Source: Voacanga thouarsii (Eukaryota; Streptophyta; Magnoliopsida; Gentianales; Apocynaceae). From it: a DNA stretch of 64,000 bases. Positions 1 through 11,717 of the stretch are shown here, piece by piece. The notes beneath the pieces are model-generated. The model searched no databases. It saw nothing but the letters and a program-made list of their open reading frames with translations, and was not told the origin of the DNA. Each line of letters starts with the position of its first letter. Positions within the stretch are counted from its first letter, which is position 1. The stretch lies in contig JANUWF010001050.1 in assembly GCA_026120185.1 (NCBI GenBank), positions 496,001 through 560,000 on the forward strand, in the 5' to 3' direction. The translations under genes and the position numbers were made by a program.

Positions 1-1164
1 CAGTATTAATTTCTAGCTCTCTCTCGATAATTCTTGGAAGATAGATTGGTATAGTATTAGTCAATACTTTAAGTAATATTATACCAGTCTATTTTCATCC
101 ATTCATCCACAATTCCTTGATGACCTTGATAACTTAATCACTCCTTCTATTTTTGTTTATGATTCTGAGAATTTATGCTCCATTCCTCTAGGTTTCATGA
201 TCAAGCAAACTTTTTTTGCTATGAAGGCTGGTAAAAGCCCTGGTCTAGATGATACGACTTTGAGTTTTTAGAAGTCCTACTGGTATATTGTAGATGACAA
301 AGTCACCAAAACAGTTCAATATTTTTTAAGCATTGCCATTTTCTGAAAGCTTTTAATCATACTTTTGTCACCTTTAATCCTAAAAATGAGAATACACATA
401 AGGTGGAACTCTTCCGTCCTATTTCTCTTTGCAATGTGGTTTATAAGATAATAACCAAAATACTTGCTGATCGACTAAGACCTTTTTTAGACATAATTGT
501 TGCTCTTGCTCAAGGAGCTTTTATCCCAAGTAGAGGTATTATCGAGAACATCATTGTGGGGTATGAACTTATGCACCATCTTAACTATAAGAAAGGCAAG
601 CTTGGTCTTATGGCTCCTAAAATTGACATGGTCAATACGTATGACAAAGTCGAATGGTCTCTTCTTCTTTATGTTTTTCTCAAATATGATTTTCTAGTTA
701 CTTTTGTGAATCTCATTAGGAATTGCATTTCCACTTCTTCTTTCTCTATTCTTATTAATGGCTCTCATTTTGGCTTCTTCTCTCCTTCCCGTGGGCCAAG
801 ATAAGGAGACCTTTTGCCTCCTAATTTGTTTGTGATTTACTTTGATCTTCTCTTTAGAATGATCACGCGTGCTAAACTTCATAACAAAATTTGTGATATC
901 AAAATTAGTAAGGAGAGTCCTGCTATTTTTCACCTCATATACACTGATGATTTGACTATCTTTTGTATAGCTGATTTGTAGGAGGTTATGATTTTGTTAG
1001 ATCTTTTGGATACTTATGGAACATGGTTGGGACAATTTGTCAATTTGGAGAAATCCATGATACACTTTAGCATAAATGTGGAAGACAATTTGAAGCAAAG
1101 CATTTGTCTTACTCTTGGGATACAAGAGTGTTCACATGACAATAAGTATCTTGGGGTACCCTTT
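1..1164 (+). pseudogene. LINE (non-LTR) reverse transcriptase, 5' part of a split copy
   Basis: This is a decayed plant L1-like LINE open reading frame 2, read on the plus strand. Around 196-240 the RT entry motif FFAMKAGKSPGLDD is readable. At 403-804 comes RPISLCNVVYKIITKILADR, then AQGAFIPSRG, both typical of LINE RT palm and finger blocks. The frame continues to the catalytic block with YTDD (usual form YADD) near 943-955, and to KYLGVPF at about 1145-1164. Several stops break the frame, for example after TLSF (268) and after CIAD (near 979). The 5' end, with any endonuclease, lies outside the window. The coding continues at 5259, where KSHSKKQVF follows, so the two parts were once one element. 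Confidence 0.85.
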
Positions 1165-1685
1165 TATAACATCCCTCCATTTTACACTTTGATTGATGAC
1201 TACTTTTTATTAAGTGAGCATAAGCATGAAGGCTTAAAACAAGAAATGATCAGTTTACTTAGAAGAACATTTTGGTTAGATAAAAATTTTAAGAGGAGTT
1301 AGTAGAATTTTCGATCTCGAATTAAGAAAAACTGAGAAGGAATTTGAAAATCTGGGAGACACCAAAATGCTTAATTTAATATGTAGACGCATTGGAAAAA
1401 TAAAAAGTTTTTTCGACCAGGATAAATAGTAACATTAACTATGTTTATTTTTGGGAAACCTAGTTAACCATGGTTAAGATGGAAAAAGATAATGGGTTTA
1501 ATTATATATAATGTTGGTGGGCTATCTAAGTAATGGATTGAAATTAGTTTAGCCCACAAATGGAAGTTATATGAATTTAAGTGAACGGTAGCATAAGAAG
1601 CCACTTGGAGGCTTATGATAAGTTGCATGAATAAAATACTTAGGCTCATGTGATTAGTTGTATGGATGAAATATTTGGAACAATA

Positions 1686-1933
1686 TGATTGGTTACATGC
1701 ATAGGGAGGCTACTTGGAGAATTGTGATTGGTTGCATGAAGACTACATGTGATTATGTGATTGGTTACATAAGAATTACATGGCATTTTGTGATTGGTTG
1801 TTGGAGGCTAGGTGACCTTGTGTGATTGGTTGCATGAGAAAACACTTGAAATTACATGATTGGTTGCCTTAGAGGTTACTTAGAACTATATGATTGGTTG
1901 CATGAAAGGCTACTTGGAACCATATGATTGGTT
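1686..1933 (+). repeat. Degenerate 33-34 bp tandem repeat with inverted CCAAT boxes
   Basis: The motif TGATTGGTT occurs exactly eight times, starting at 1686, 1725, 1758, 1791, 1823, 1857, 1891 and 1925. Steps are 39, 33, 33, 32, 34, 34 and 34 bp. Most copies continue as GCATG or ACATG, and variants such as CTACTTGGA lie between them. Two weaker copies precede the array (TGATAAGTTGCATG near 1616, TGATTAGTTG near 1651). ATTGG is the reverse complement of the CCAAT box. The array lies inside the solo LTR. Confidence 0.85.
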
Positions 1934-3931
1934 GCTACATGATGAGGTGGAAAGTTAGAAATTTCTAAAGTTTTCTAGGATGTTCCACCAAGTACTTGAA
2001 GATTCTAAAGAAATCCACAAGTTTCCAAAGTCGTTAAGTGTCCAAGATATTTTTCATGTTTTCCTATTTTGATCACATGCTAATTATGTTTATAAATAGA
2101 AAAAGGAAGGCTGGTGGTGGCTATTTTTGGCCACTAAAATTTAGCAAGAACCAGGAGAAAGAAGAAGGAAGAAGAAGGAAAATGAAGGAATGCTTACTTA
2201 TCTCAAGTGTAGAATGCATTATATACAAAGTTAAACTCTCTTTTTCAAGAATTAAAGTTGTTCTATAGATTTTGGAAAACATTTTGATGGTAATTTTCAT
2301 GGGAAAATAGCATGAATTATAGAAAGTGATATATGAAAGATTGTTGTTGTGATGTTATTTTGGAAATGCTATGTGCCGGTTGCTTATGAGAGTTATTTGT
2401 TGTAATTTTTATGGTGTTTAGTTGTGATTTGAAGGAGTTATAAGAGGGTGAAGATGGCTGTACATGAAGAAAGGAATAAACAAAGAAAGGAAGGAAGAAA
2501 ACGGAATTATAATTATTAGAAATGGAATATTTGATTTTTTTTGTGCAAAGCTGTGATTTTCGCCACCTTATATGTGTGAAGAATCTACTTTGTTCATATC
2601 TGAAAGTCAAGAGATTATGTGGTCTTTAGATGATAATTAAAGTGAATTAAGTGATTAAATTAGAAAGGAATGAATAAAGAATGAATTTGCTGGAAAAGAA
2701 GATTATTGTTTGGAAAAACAGCAAGCATTTACTTGCAGTAGTTCTGCAGCATGATTTGGAGTGGTGAATAAAAAGCTATGAGAAAAATACCAAACACTGC
2801 CAAAACTGTGACAAGATTAGAATTCTGGAACTTTGTAACTAGAACTGAACAAAACGGAAGAGGGAATTGGTATTCCATGAATTTTATAAAGGAATGTCTT
2901 ATGGATATTTTTGAACTAGTTTGACGTCATTTGAACTTGTGGATCAAAAGTTATGATAAAAATATGAAAGGATATCATGAAATGAAAATTGCAGAATTTA
3001 TTGAAAAAGTAATATTATGGTTTGCCCATTGAAATTAATGGATAGCTGAAGTTAATAAGGCCAAGTGAATGCCTTATAATTATGTTGGACGAAGGGATAA
3101 GGAAATGGATTTGTAGGAAAGATAATATCCCCTTTGATTATTCCAAGTGGTGCATTTCCATGAGAAATAAGAACATCAGAAATTAGCAATTTCCATGTTA
3201 ATGCATTGGTTTAGAGAATTGAGACACTAAGGTGAAATTTCCTCTTAATGTAGGTGTGTCTATTATAAAGAAGTTGTGATTTCTTGAGGACAACGAATAG
3301 CACTATATAAGGTGAGTCCCACTGATTTAAAAGTACCATTTTAACTGGTGTTTTGTGTAATATTTCATATACACATTTTCTTCAATAGTTTTGATAATTA
3401 TGAACAATTATGGTTTCTGAAAAGAATATTCATGATATGAATGTTTTCTTATTAAATGATACAAGGTCTTATGACATTTTGTCTAATTACTTTTAAAGCA
3501 TCCTCTGCATTATATGAAAAGCATGTTGTTTTCTACGTCAATGAACTTTGAAAATTATAACAAAAAATATGATACACATTGAAAATTGATATTTTGGCCC
3601 CGAAAATAATTTTCTTGTGCTTGGAAATAAGCTTGTCTTTTGGGGAAAAAAATATTGTAGAAAAAGGAGTTGGTTTTGAAAAGTATTGAACTCTGTTGAG
3701 ACATTATGATGATCTTTTGGTTTTATGCCGTGTGATCCTTCAGTAGTCAAGAGGGATTTTGCACTTATACTAACTTACGTGGGTTTGAGAACGCTATCCG
3801 ATTGGCAGCTACCTCTGGACTGTGATCTCGTTCTTCATGATGTGCTAATATTTGATATTTTGTCGTCCTTAACTAGCAATATGTTTTCCCACCATAGAAA
3901 GGGAGGGCAAGCGTGGGACACCCAAGTTAAT

Positions 3932-4050
3932 GTGTCCAAATAAAGGCGGTAGGACTATAAAACCTATTTAGGTCAAGTATGACCAAATAAAGGTGGTAAG
4001 ATTCTAAATCCTAACTGGGCCAGTGTGACCAAATAAAGATGATATGATTA
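3932..4050 (+). repeat. Three tandem copies of a 46-47 bp unit in the solo LTR
   Basis: CCAAATAAAG recurs at 3936, 3982 and 4029, each followed by a diverged GGCGGTAGGACT, GGTGGTAAGATT or ATGATATGATTA, and spacers such as CCTATTTAGG and CCTAACTGGGC. It is a short diverged tandem array, probably part of the LTR regulatory region. Confidence 0.7.
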
Positions 4051-4474
4051 AAACTCCTATCTTTAAAGGGGCATCAGTTTTCAATGAATTATATTTTCCA
4101 AATGTGCACAAACACTCTTTGATAGCAGTTAACGAGGTTTTTTCAACTACAATGTTTAAAAAGTTGTTTTTGGTAGAAAAACACGATAAAATCCTTTTAT
4201 GTAGAAAAACATTAGCACACGCGGGACTCACTGAGTATTTTGCACTCACACATTTTTCTATATATTTTTAGGCCCTACTATACAGACTAGTGACTACAGT
4301 GTGCAACAGAAGCATAATGGAGTAGAACTAAGCAAGATGATATATTGTATGATATATTATGAGTTTAGAATATTGTATGAAGAATTTGAATTCCATTTAT
4401 TACGAATTTTTCTATTAATAAATTCTCTATTTTAGAATAATCTCACTGTGTTTTAAATATTAATCTATTATAAA

Positions 4475-4969
4475 CAATAATGGCAAGTGGGCCGGCCCGC
4501 AAGGGTTTGGACCGGTCCCTCGAGACCGGCCCTTGTGCCTTGTGGGCCGGTCGGGCCATGGGACTAGCACATATCGGCCCCTAGGACCACGAGGCCCGTA
4601 GGTCGGGCGGGCTGATTTAGTGGACCTATTCTTTTTTTTCTTTAATTGAAATTTTAAATTTTAATTTTTTTATTTTTTTATAATTTAACTAACGTGACTG
4701 TTTATATTTATTAAAAAAATGTACTTTGAAGCGGTGAGAGGTTTGGCTTAGACTCATACTGTTATTACTAATTAATAAGATAAAAATTATATAAAATAAG
4801 GATTTGATACCTAAACCTCTTTAAAAAGTACTATATTTTTAACACTTTTTTGTAAAAGAAATAGAGAGAATTATTTTTTGAGGAGAGTATTTGGTAAGTT
4901 TTAGGATAAATTTAGAGTATTTATAGAGTTTTTGAGATGAAAAAGTGAATATGGCAATTAGGGAGGAAT

Positions 4970-5052
<83 letters not shown>

Positions 5053-5168
5053 AAAGAGTTGAATTCTAGCGGGCTGGCCTACCGGTTCATCGGGCGATAC
5101 GCCACGGATTGGACCACAAGTCGGCCCGCCATAAGGGATTATGCTGGCCCGACCCACTGCCATTACTA
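4475..5168. mobile_element. Non-autonomous hAT-like element with GC-rich ends
   Basis: An 8-bp direct repeat ATTATAAA flanks the element (4467-4474 and 5169-5176), the TSD length of the hAT superfamily. The left end reads CAATAATGGCAAGTGGGCC. The right end, reverse-complemented, reads TAGTAATGGCAGTGGGTCGG, so the termini are imperfect inverted repeats of about 25 bp. Both subterminal regions are strikingly GC-rich (4490-4615 and 5065-5160) against an AT-rich core. The core has no credible coding sequence and carries an AAT microsatellite. It sits inside the gypsy-like solo LTR. Confidence 0.75.
4971..5050 (+). repeat. (TAA)n microsatellite, about 27 units
   Basis: Uninterrupted TAA repeats over 80 bp inside the hAT-like element. 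Poly-Asn or poly-Ile readings through it are artefacts of the repeat. Confidence 0.98.
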
Positions 5169-5258
5169 ATTATAAAGATTCTTTGTCTAGGAAATCAGAC
5201 AGGGCGACATCTCATGAAGACAAGACCCACTACGACATAAAATATGTGGGGTGGTACA

Positions 5259-7151
5259 CCTTCTGTAAAAGTCATTCCAAAAAACAGGTTTTTGATAGCA
5301 TTGTATCTAAACTTTGAAGTAAGTTGGGAGGTTGGAAAACTAAGTTGTTGTCCCAACCAGGTAGGGAAATTTTACTTCAATCAGCTACTCATTTTATCCC
5401 CTTACATATTATGCAATGTTTTATGCTCTCTCTCGTAATCTATCATAAATTGCATGCTCTTATTCGAAATTTTTTGTGGGAGTTTAAGGAAAACGATGGC
5501 AGACACCTTTATTTGAAATCTTGCGATTCTATCTGTAAAGCTAAGGCTATTAGTGGTCTTGGCTTTAGAAAGTTCAGTGATGTTATCATGACCTTGGTCT
5601 CCAAACTTGGCTGGCACTTATACACTATGCCTCATAAACCTTGGGTGGAATTGATGAAGTCTAAGTATCTTAGGGGTAGAAAGTTTCTAGATTTAGAAAA
5701 GTGCCCTATTAACTCTTTTTGGGTTTGGAGCAGTATTTGGAATATTAGGGATCTCCTAAGCAAAGGCTTGTGCTATAAGATGGGATTTAATTTTTTGGTC
5801 AAGGTTTGGGAGGATCCTTAGGTGCCTGGTTTGCTTATTTATAAACCCTTAGTAGTTCATAGAGGAAAGGATTTTGTTTCTTTGTTATGGATCTTATTGA
5901 TATGAGTTAAAGAGTTGGAACTATGTTATGATCCCCAACATTTTCCCGTTTGTTATTTCTAGGGAAATATTGAAAATCAAAATTCCTCTCTTTGAGGAAC
6001 ATGACTCCTTACTTTGGGCTTCCTCCACAATAGGGAGATTTTCTGTCAAGTTAGCATATAGAATACAAAGCCAAGGAATTCCTTTGATTTAGAATACAGA
6101 TTGTCGTAGCTTTTAGAAAAAGATGTGGGTTCTACTATGCATAACCTCCACAAACACTTCATTTGGAGGCTTCTAGTGAATATCTTGCTAACTCATTCTA
6201 GACTTTCATCCATATTCCCTTTGAATGATGATTCTTCTATAATTTGAAGTATGTACTCAGAGATAGTGCAGCATATTTTCTTACAATGTCCTTTAATAAC
6301 TATGATTTGGTTGAATTCCAAATGGCAGATTTGATTGGATGCTTTCAAATATTGGAGTCTGGAAGGGTGGCAAACCATACTTCTGGATTCCAACAACTTG
6401 TTCCTTATAAATTTTACTGAAAAAGAAAAGCTCCTGAATTTTACTATTGTAGCTATGGAGTAGACATGGCTATTCAAAAACAAGCTTAAATGAGCTAGAA
6501 ATGCTAAGACTTGGGAGGAATTGTCATCAAGTATTAACAGACCGGCCAAAGTATATTGGGATGCAAATGTGAGAAAAAGACTACAGAGAGTCTCTAGACA
6601 ACAGATACGTACATGGAAGGCCCCTCTTACTAACTAGATCAAAGCTAATTTTGATGCTACCTTCCACAATGGTGAATTGGTAGCTGCAGTACTGTTTAGA
6701 AACAACAAAGGTAAAATTCTTAAATGATGGATTGGAAAGGACGTGGCTATTGATGTCTTCACTGCTGAAGCCGTTGCTACTTTTCATGCCCTTTGCTTAG
6801 CTGAGGAACTCAAGGCAAAAAGGGTGACATTTTAAGGAGATTCCTTAATGGGCTTTCTACTACTGAAGAATGGACTAGCAAATCAATTATAGATGCCTTA
6901 AAACATATCCTTCAACGATGGCAACTTTGGGAAATTGTATACTCTTAGAATTTGTAATGTAGGAGCACATTATTTAGTCTCATGGTCTAAATCTTTAAAT
7001 CTTTTTTGGAGATATTCCCCCATCTCAAATCCCCCCTACTGTACTTTGTGATAGAAAATGGACAGATAGAGTAGCTTTTGATGCCACTTATATAAGTGTT
7101 TTGGATGAATGTCAAGTTTAATATTTATTTAGCAAAAAAAAAAAAAAAAAA
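5259..7151 (+). pseudogene. LINE 3' part: RT C-terminus, zinc-binding region, RNase H, poly(A)
   Basis: The plus-strand LINE reading frame resumes after the solo LTR with KSHSKKQVFDSIVSKL, then GGWKTKLLSQPGREILLQSA (about 5325-5385) and the long frame through 5820. This is the usual region between RT and C-terminus of plant L1-like ORF2. Around 6640-6850 an RNase H domain is readable in pieces (IKANFDATFHNGELVAAVLF, then FTAEAVATFHAL and GDSLMGF), as in plant LINEs with a terminal RNase H. Multiple stops and frameshifts make it dead. The element ends in an A18 tail at 7134-7151, confirming plus orientation. Confidence 0.85.
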
Positions 7152-7551
7152 CAAGATTTGGGGACACGAGGGAAATTAGAAAATGGAGGTTATGATTGGC
7201 CTATTTAACTTTGATTATTGTGTGTGGACCAATGTTTATTTACAAGTTTACTAAAATGAAAAAAAAACAAAACAAAAAGGAGGAGGAGGAGGAGTTGATT
7301 GTTGGGGGGTCAAAACTGTCATACCTCGAAATTGAGGATGATATAGCAATACCCCAAAAAGAATATCGAACCTTTGGCATATCAGTCTACTTCACACATC
7401 CATACTTGAAAACTTCCATTAACTAAACTCAAATACACTGTCTCCATATCATGGAGATAAACATAAAAAACATTTAACATGTTAAAACTTAACAAGCCAA
7501 ATCCAAACTACTAGAAAACACTTAAAACATAAATGTAACTTAATAAAATTA
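7152..7551. other. Gene-free spacer after the LINE
   Basis: AT-rich DNA between the LINE poly(A) tail and the MITE. It includes an A/G-rich stretch (7255-7295). A short open frame at 7196-7426 has low-complexity composition and no recognisable domain, so I do not call it a gene. Confidence 0.6.
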
Positions 7552-8474
7552 AGGGCAAAATATGTCAGCCACCCTTGAACTTTCATAAATTTTGATTTCC
7601 ACTCTCGAACTTTAAAATGCTTGATTTTAGCCCTCGAACTTTTAAAACACATAAAAAATAGCCATTTCAACAATAAAAGCTCAAGTACAATACAAAATCT
7701 CTAGATTTTAGCTCTTATTCTCCCATTTTTTATTTCTAAAATATTATTCTTCAACTTTAATCTCACTCTCTTCTCTTCGAATTAGCTCTTCCATTAATTA
7801 AAACTATTAAGTGCTCACAAAAGTTCATCACATGACTTCCACATGATATATTTTATAGGTATTTTCATTTACTCAATTCTCACAATATGGTGTCATCCTT
7901 CTAATTATTATAAAGTAACTTCTATATATGACAGAAAAAAACTATTGCGACTTGCGCGTCTCTCACTTCTCTTTTTAGATTTTTTTTTTATAATTCACTT
8001 ATACTTTTAAATTTATTCTTCCTTCCTGTAGAGATGCCAAGAAAATTACTATTCGTAAAGAATTGAATCGATTTTTTTTTTCTTCTTCATCTTTATATCT
8101 TAGTTCTGTTTATTAAAGGGTAAAATATGTTATTTTTATTATATGGTTAGATTCAAAAAAATACAAAAGAGTAATCTCAATATTATTGAGTCGAATAAAA
8201 GGTTTGAAGTTAGATTTCAAAATTGTTGTTGATAAATGAAGAAATTCGAAGAGAATAGAGTGAGATTAAAGTTGAAGAATAATATTTTAGAAATTAAAAA
8301 CAGGGGAATGAGAGCTAAAATTTAGTGATTTTGTATTGTATTTGAGCTTTTATTGTTAAAAGGGCTATTTTTTAGGTATTTTAAAAGTTTGAGGGCTAAA
8401 ATCACATATTTTAAAGTTCGAGGGTGAAAATCAAAATTGATGAAAGTTTAAGGGTGACTGATATATTTTGCCCT
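7552..8474. mobile_element. Foldback MITE with long terminal inverted repeats
   Basis: The left end AGGGCAAAATATGTCAG matches the reverse complement of the right end CTGATATATTTTGCCCT. The inverted arms extend at least 240 bp (about 7552-7795 against 8230-8474), sharing blocks such as CCCTCGAACTTT and TATTTTTAATTTCTA. The flanks carry AAAATTA on both sides (7545-7551 and 8475-8481), a likely target duplication of 7-8 bp. No protein is encoded. The long arms suggest a Mutator-like or foldback MITE, but the superfamily is not settled by what I can see. Confidence 0.75.
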
Positions 8475-8481
8475 AAAATTA

Positions 8482-10084
8482 ACTTGAATTTCAATCCTAA
8501 CAAGAACTACACCATCTTCACTCTACTCCAAATCCTTATCAAACTATTCATCTAACTCATCCTCATCTAGCAATGTTAGAAAATAGTGAGCTCATTAGCT
8601 TAATAAAGAAATGTAGTTTACGTCGGCTTAAGTATGTTACGAAAAAAAAACTTATTTTTCTCAAGTTTAAACCTACAAATATACTTTCAAGAAATGCCTT
8701 TTTCTTTATGGATCATTGGCTTTTTAAGAACAAATATTCCTGGATCAAATAACCTGAATGAACACAGACCTAGCAGAAGTGAGTTGCCTCAAATAAGCTT
8801 CGGGTCAAGAAAAGCTTATGAGTGCAGTGCTGGCTGAAAGGAGACAAGAAGCATTGCTTGGCCTCGAGAACAGTAGAAAACGAGCCAAAACAGGCAACAC
8901 AGGCCAAGCTTTGTCATTCAAACAACAAAAACCCCCATTCATGCTTTCAAAAACACCAAGAAGCTCAAGAACAACCTATTTTCATAACAAAACATACTTT
9001 TGTATTCATTAAATTTTAAGCACTCATATCAAATTCCTTACCAAAGCTAAAATATGCTTGGGGTAAGGGGCCATAAAATAATCTAGGGCTATATAGATTA
9101 CTAGGTACTATATTCCTCTAGCCAATGGTCATGCATAAAGGTTTGGGGAGCCCACAACCATCCACAAGCATCAGATATCTTGTGAACCTGAATTCAATAC
9201 AGCATAGAAATTCCATAAAAATTATTGTGCAAAGTTCAGAATAATCACCATACTCACACTGAAAGCATTTAAACATCATTTTCAATCCAATTTTTATACG
9301 AATATAGTATTTTCATGAATTTCAAAATTGATACAGAATTAGAAATCAAGCATGCTTCACATATAGGAAAGCCAAACCTTCATAGTGGACAATCAAGTAA
9401 TCAGAATCACACACCCTTAATGCCTCTGAATTTCTTTACACACCTACAAACCTAACAATTCACAAACCACGATCAAAATTATAGACATAAACTATTTCCC
9501 CAATGCAAACCCTAAGCAAAACTTTTCTTAATTCGAAACTAAAACCTCATAAACTATCAAAAGATAGCTATTAAGAAAACGATTAAGCCATGCTTCACCA
9601 AGATTTGGAGTTTCAAATCCCAATTTCTCCTCAAACTTTGCTCCTGCATCGTTCCTCTTCTTCTCTTGAGCACTATTTGATGACAATGTTAACGTAAATA
9701 AACGCATAACTAACGAGTCACTCAAAAAAATAAAACTTTTAATTAAAACTATTTACTAATAACCTACTAAACTTTACATAACCTATAGATAAATCCCAAA
9801 ATCCATGGGTTTAAGCACGCTACATATTAAATCCTGAAAATAGGAACTGCCCAAGGCGAATGGGGCTGTGGGCTCACAGAAACAATCACCACATATTATT
9901 CGATATGGTGCCAAATAGGACCTTAAAATATATTCCTTTTTGCAAGAAAAGGAATTGTGAGATACCAAGAGTGACTCAAAAGCGCCACAATGTTTGTTTC
10001 ATCCTGATGAATTTGGACACAGCTTTGGATGGATAAGAAATCAAATGAATTGAGTTACTTGGTGGAGTCTAATTTGCGAGTCAT

Positions 10085-10146
<62 letters not shown>

Positions 10147-11150
10147 GAGTTACTTGGTGGAGTTTAAGTCATATAGTCATATAGCATCATTGCAGTGCCA
10201 GAATTAGTGCAACGTGACATCTATCCCGTATTAAACAATTGATTTTTTTTTTTTTAATTGTATAAAATTTATCTTTTGCTCTTAAATTTTTAAAAAATTA
10301 TAACAATTTAATCTATCATTTTCTTTTATACAACAAGTTCAACGTTACGATTTATCTACAAGTTCAACTCCATCATTTATACAACTTTATCCACAAGTTC
10401 AATGTTACAATTAGGGTATCTCCAAATAATTGAACTGACCCGAATAATTAGATCGAAAAGAACTAAAATCGAAAAAAAAAATTATTAACTTTTGACTTTT
10501 TCGAACTAAATTATCTCGAAATTTTTTATGTAATATCCGTATCGAGAGCTATTCCGAATCATATAAAAACCGTTCCAAATTGTACCGAACTGAAGAATCA
10601 AAATTATATATATATATATATATTCGGTTTTAATTTTAGTTCTTCGATTTGGTACAATTTGGATAGGTAAATTATATAGATTAGTATATAATAGATTACA
10701 TAATATATTATATGTTTATTATACTATATGTATAATATGTATATATAGATTATATAGTATAGTATTATATGGTATATATAGATTATATAAATTATTATAT
10801 AAAGTGTTATAGAGGTTATTTTAATTTTATTTTAGATTAAAATTTGAGAATTATTAATATATATTTTTCAAATTTGTGAATAACAATATTTTTTATGAAA
10901 AATGTTCAAAAATATCTGAAAATTGAACTAGAACCATCTTTGTTCTATTAGAACCAAAGATCCGTCATATCCCGTCTCAAAATTACGATTCGAAACTAAT
11001 ATTGAGAATATGAAAGAATTGAAATTTCAAAACAATATTAGAGATTTCTAAATCACCGAACCGTAAACAACCATAACTTACAATAATGTCATATTTCTCT
11101 GCTCCAACATATTTCACTCCGTATATATATAATCTTTGACAATATCACAG
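8482..11150. other. Intergenic AT-rich DNA downstream of NOT4
   Basis: No credible gene on either strand. Short open frames here show no domain, no codon bias and no splice context. The stretch includes a TA microsatellite flanked by a small direct duplication (10047-10163) and a very AT-rich block around 10590-11060. Confidence 0.6.
10092..10142 (+). repeat. (TA)n microsatellite
   Basis: About 25 TA units. The 20-bp phrase AATTGAGTTACTTGGTGGAG lies on both sides (from 10048 and from 10143), so the repeat sits between two copies of a short direct duplication. Confidence 0.95.
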
Positions 11151-11239
11151 CAAGGGAAATAAAAACTGAAAAGAAAAGTTCACACCTGTGCCATGGAAGC
11201 AAGTTAGACATGCATCCAGCATCAACAAATTTAAATTTG

Positions 11240-11717
11240 ACAAGAAGAGCTTTACCAATTTTATTATCTGACTAGAGGACACAGAGGTATGCCTTTTACA
11301 GGAAATTTTCTTTTGAACTTGCTTCAAGACATGGACCAAGCCCACATAAACCCCCCCATCAAAGATTTTGTATTGGGTCGTCGAAAACGTTTTTAAGTTG
11401 ACTTGGGTCGCGGTGGTTTTCAAGTCTCTAGCCCTCTCTATTTCAGGATATTTTACACCAGTTGCAAACCCTTAAGCTACAGCTACATGCAAGGTAAGTC
11501 GCATGCAAGGACGAGGACAGCTATTTAGATATCTCTAAATCGCATCGACAGCCTGCTTCACTGGGATACTTCAGAAAAAAGGAAAACAAGGCAATATATG
11601 GCCACAATATACAATTGCAGAGATCAATCCCATCCACCCCCAGGGTCATACTACAATCATTTTCAGTCCCGTCTACATAGCCAAGTGATCATCATTTCAA
11701 TGATGAGAGATAGAGAG
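11240..11717 (-). promoter_or_regulatory. NOT4: NOT4 3' UTR with candidate polyadenylation signal
   Basis: Downstream of the NOT4 stop codon the minus strand has AATAAA at 11265-11260, in a plausible position about 450 bases after the stop. The end point is inference; no transcript evidence is available here. Confidence 0.35.

Larger units (their letters stand above)
1165..5258 (+). mobile_element. Solo LTR, Ty3/gypsy-like, inserted in the LINE
   Basis: The left end reads TATAACATCCC, a decayed form of the common TGTAACATCCC start. The right end reads TGTGGGGTGGTACA, a decayed form of the usual GGGGTGTTACA end. The flanks are CCTTT (1160-1164) and CCTTC (5259-5263), a 5-bp target duplication with one mismatch, exactly where the LINE reading frame breaks off and resumes. 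Without the later hAT-like insertion the LTR is about 3.4 kb, long but within the range of some gypsy families. No internal coding region or second LTR copy was seen, so a solo LTR left by LTR-LTR recombination is the simplest reading. The family assignment is inference from the terminal sequences. Confidence 0.65.

Noticed and set aside
1686..1933. Regularly spaced repeats resembling a CRISPR array
   Set aside because: The constant part is only about 9-14 bp and degenerate, the setting is a plant LTR, and there are no cas genes.
4921..5169. Poly-Asn / poly-Ile open frames on both strands
   Set aside because: They are readings of the (TAA)n microsatellite and have no gene context.
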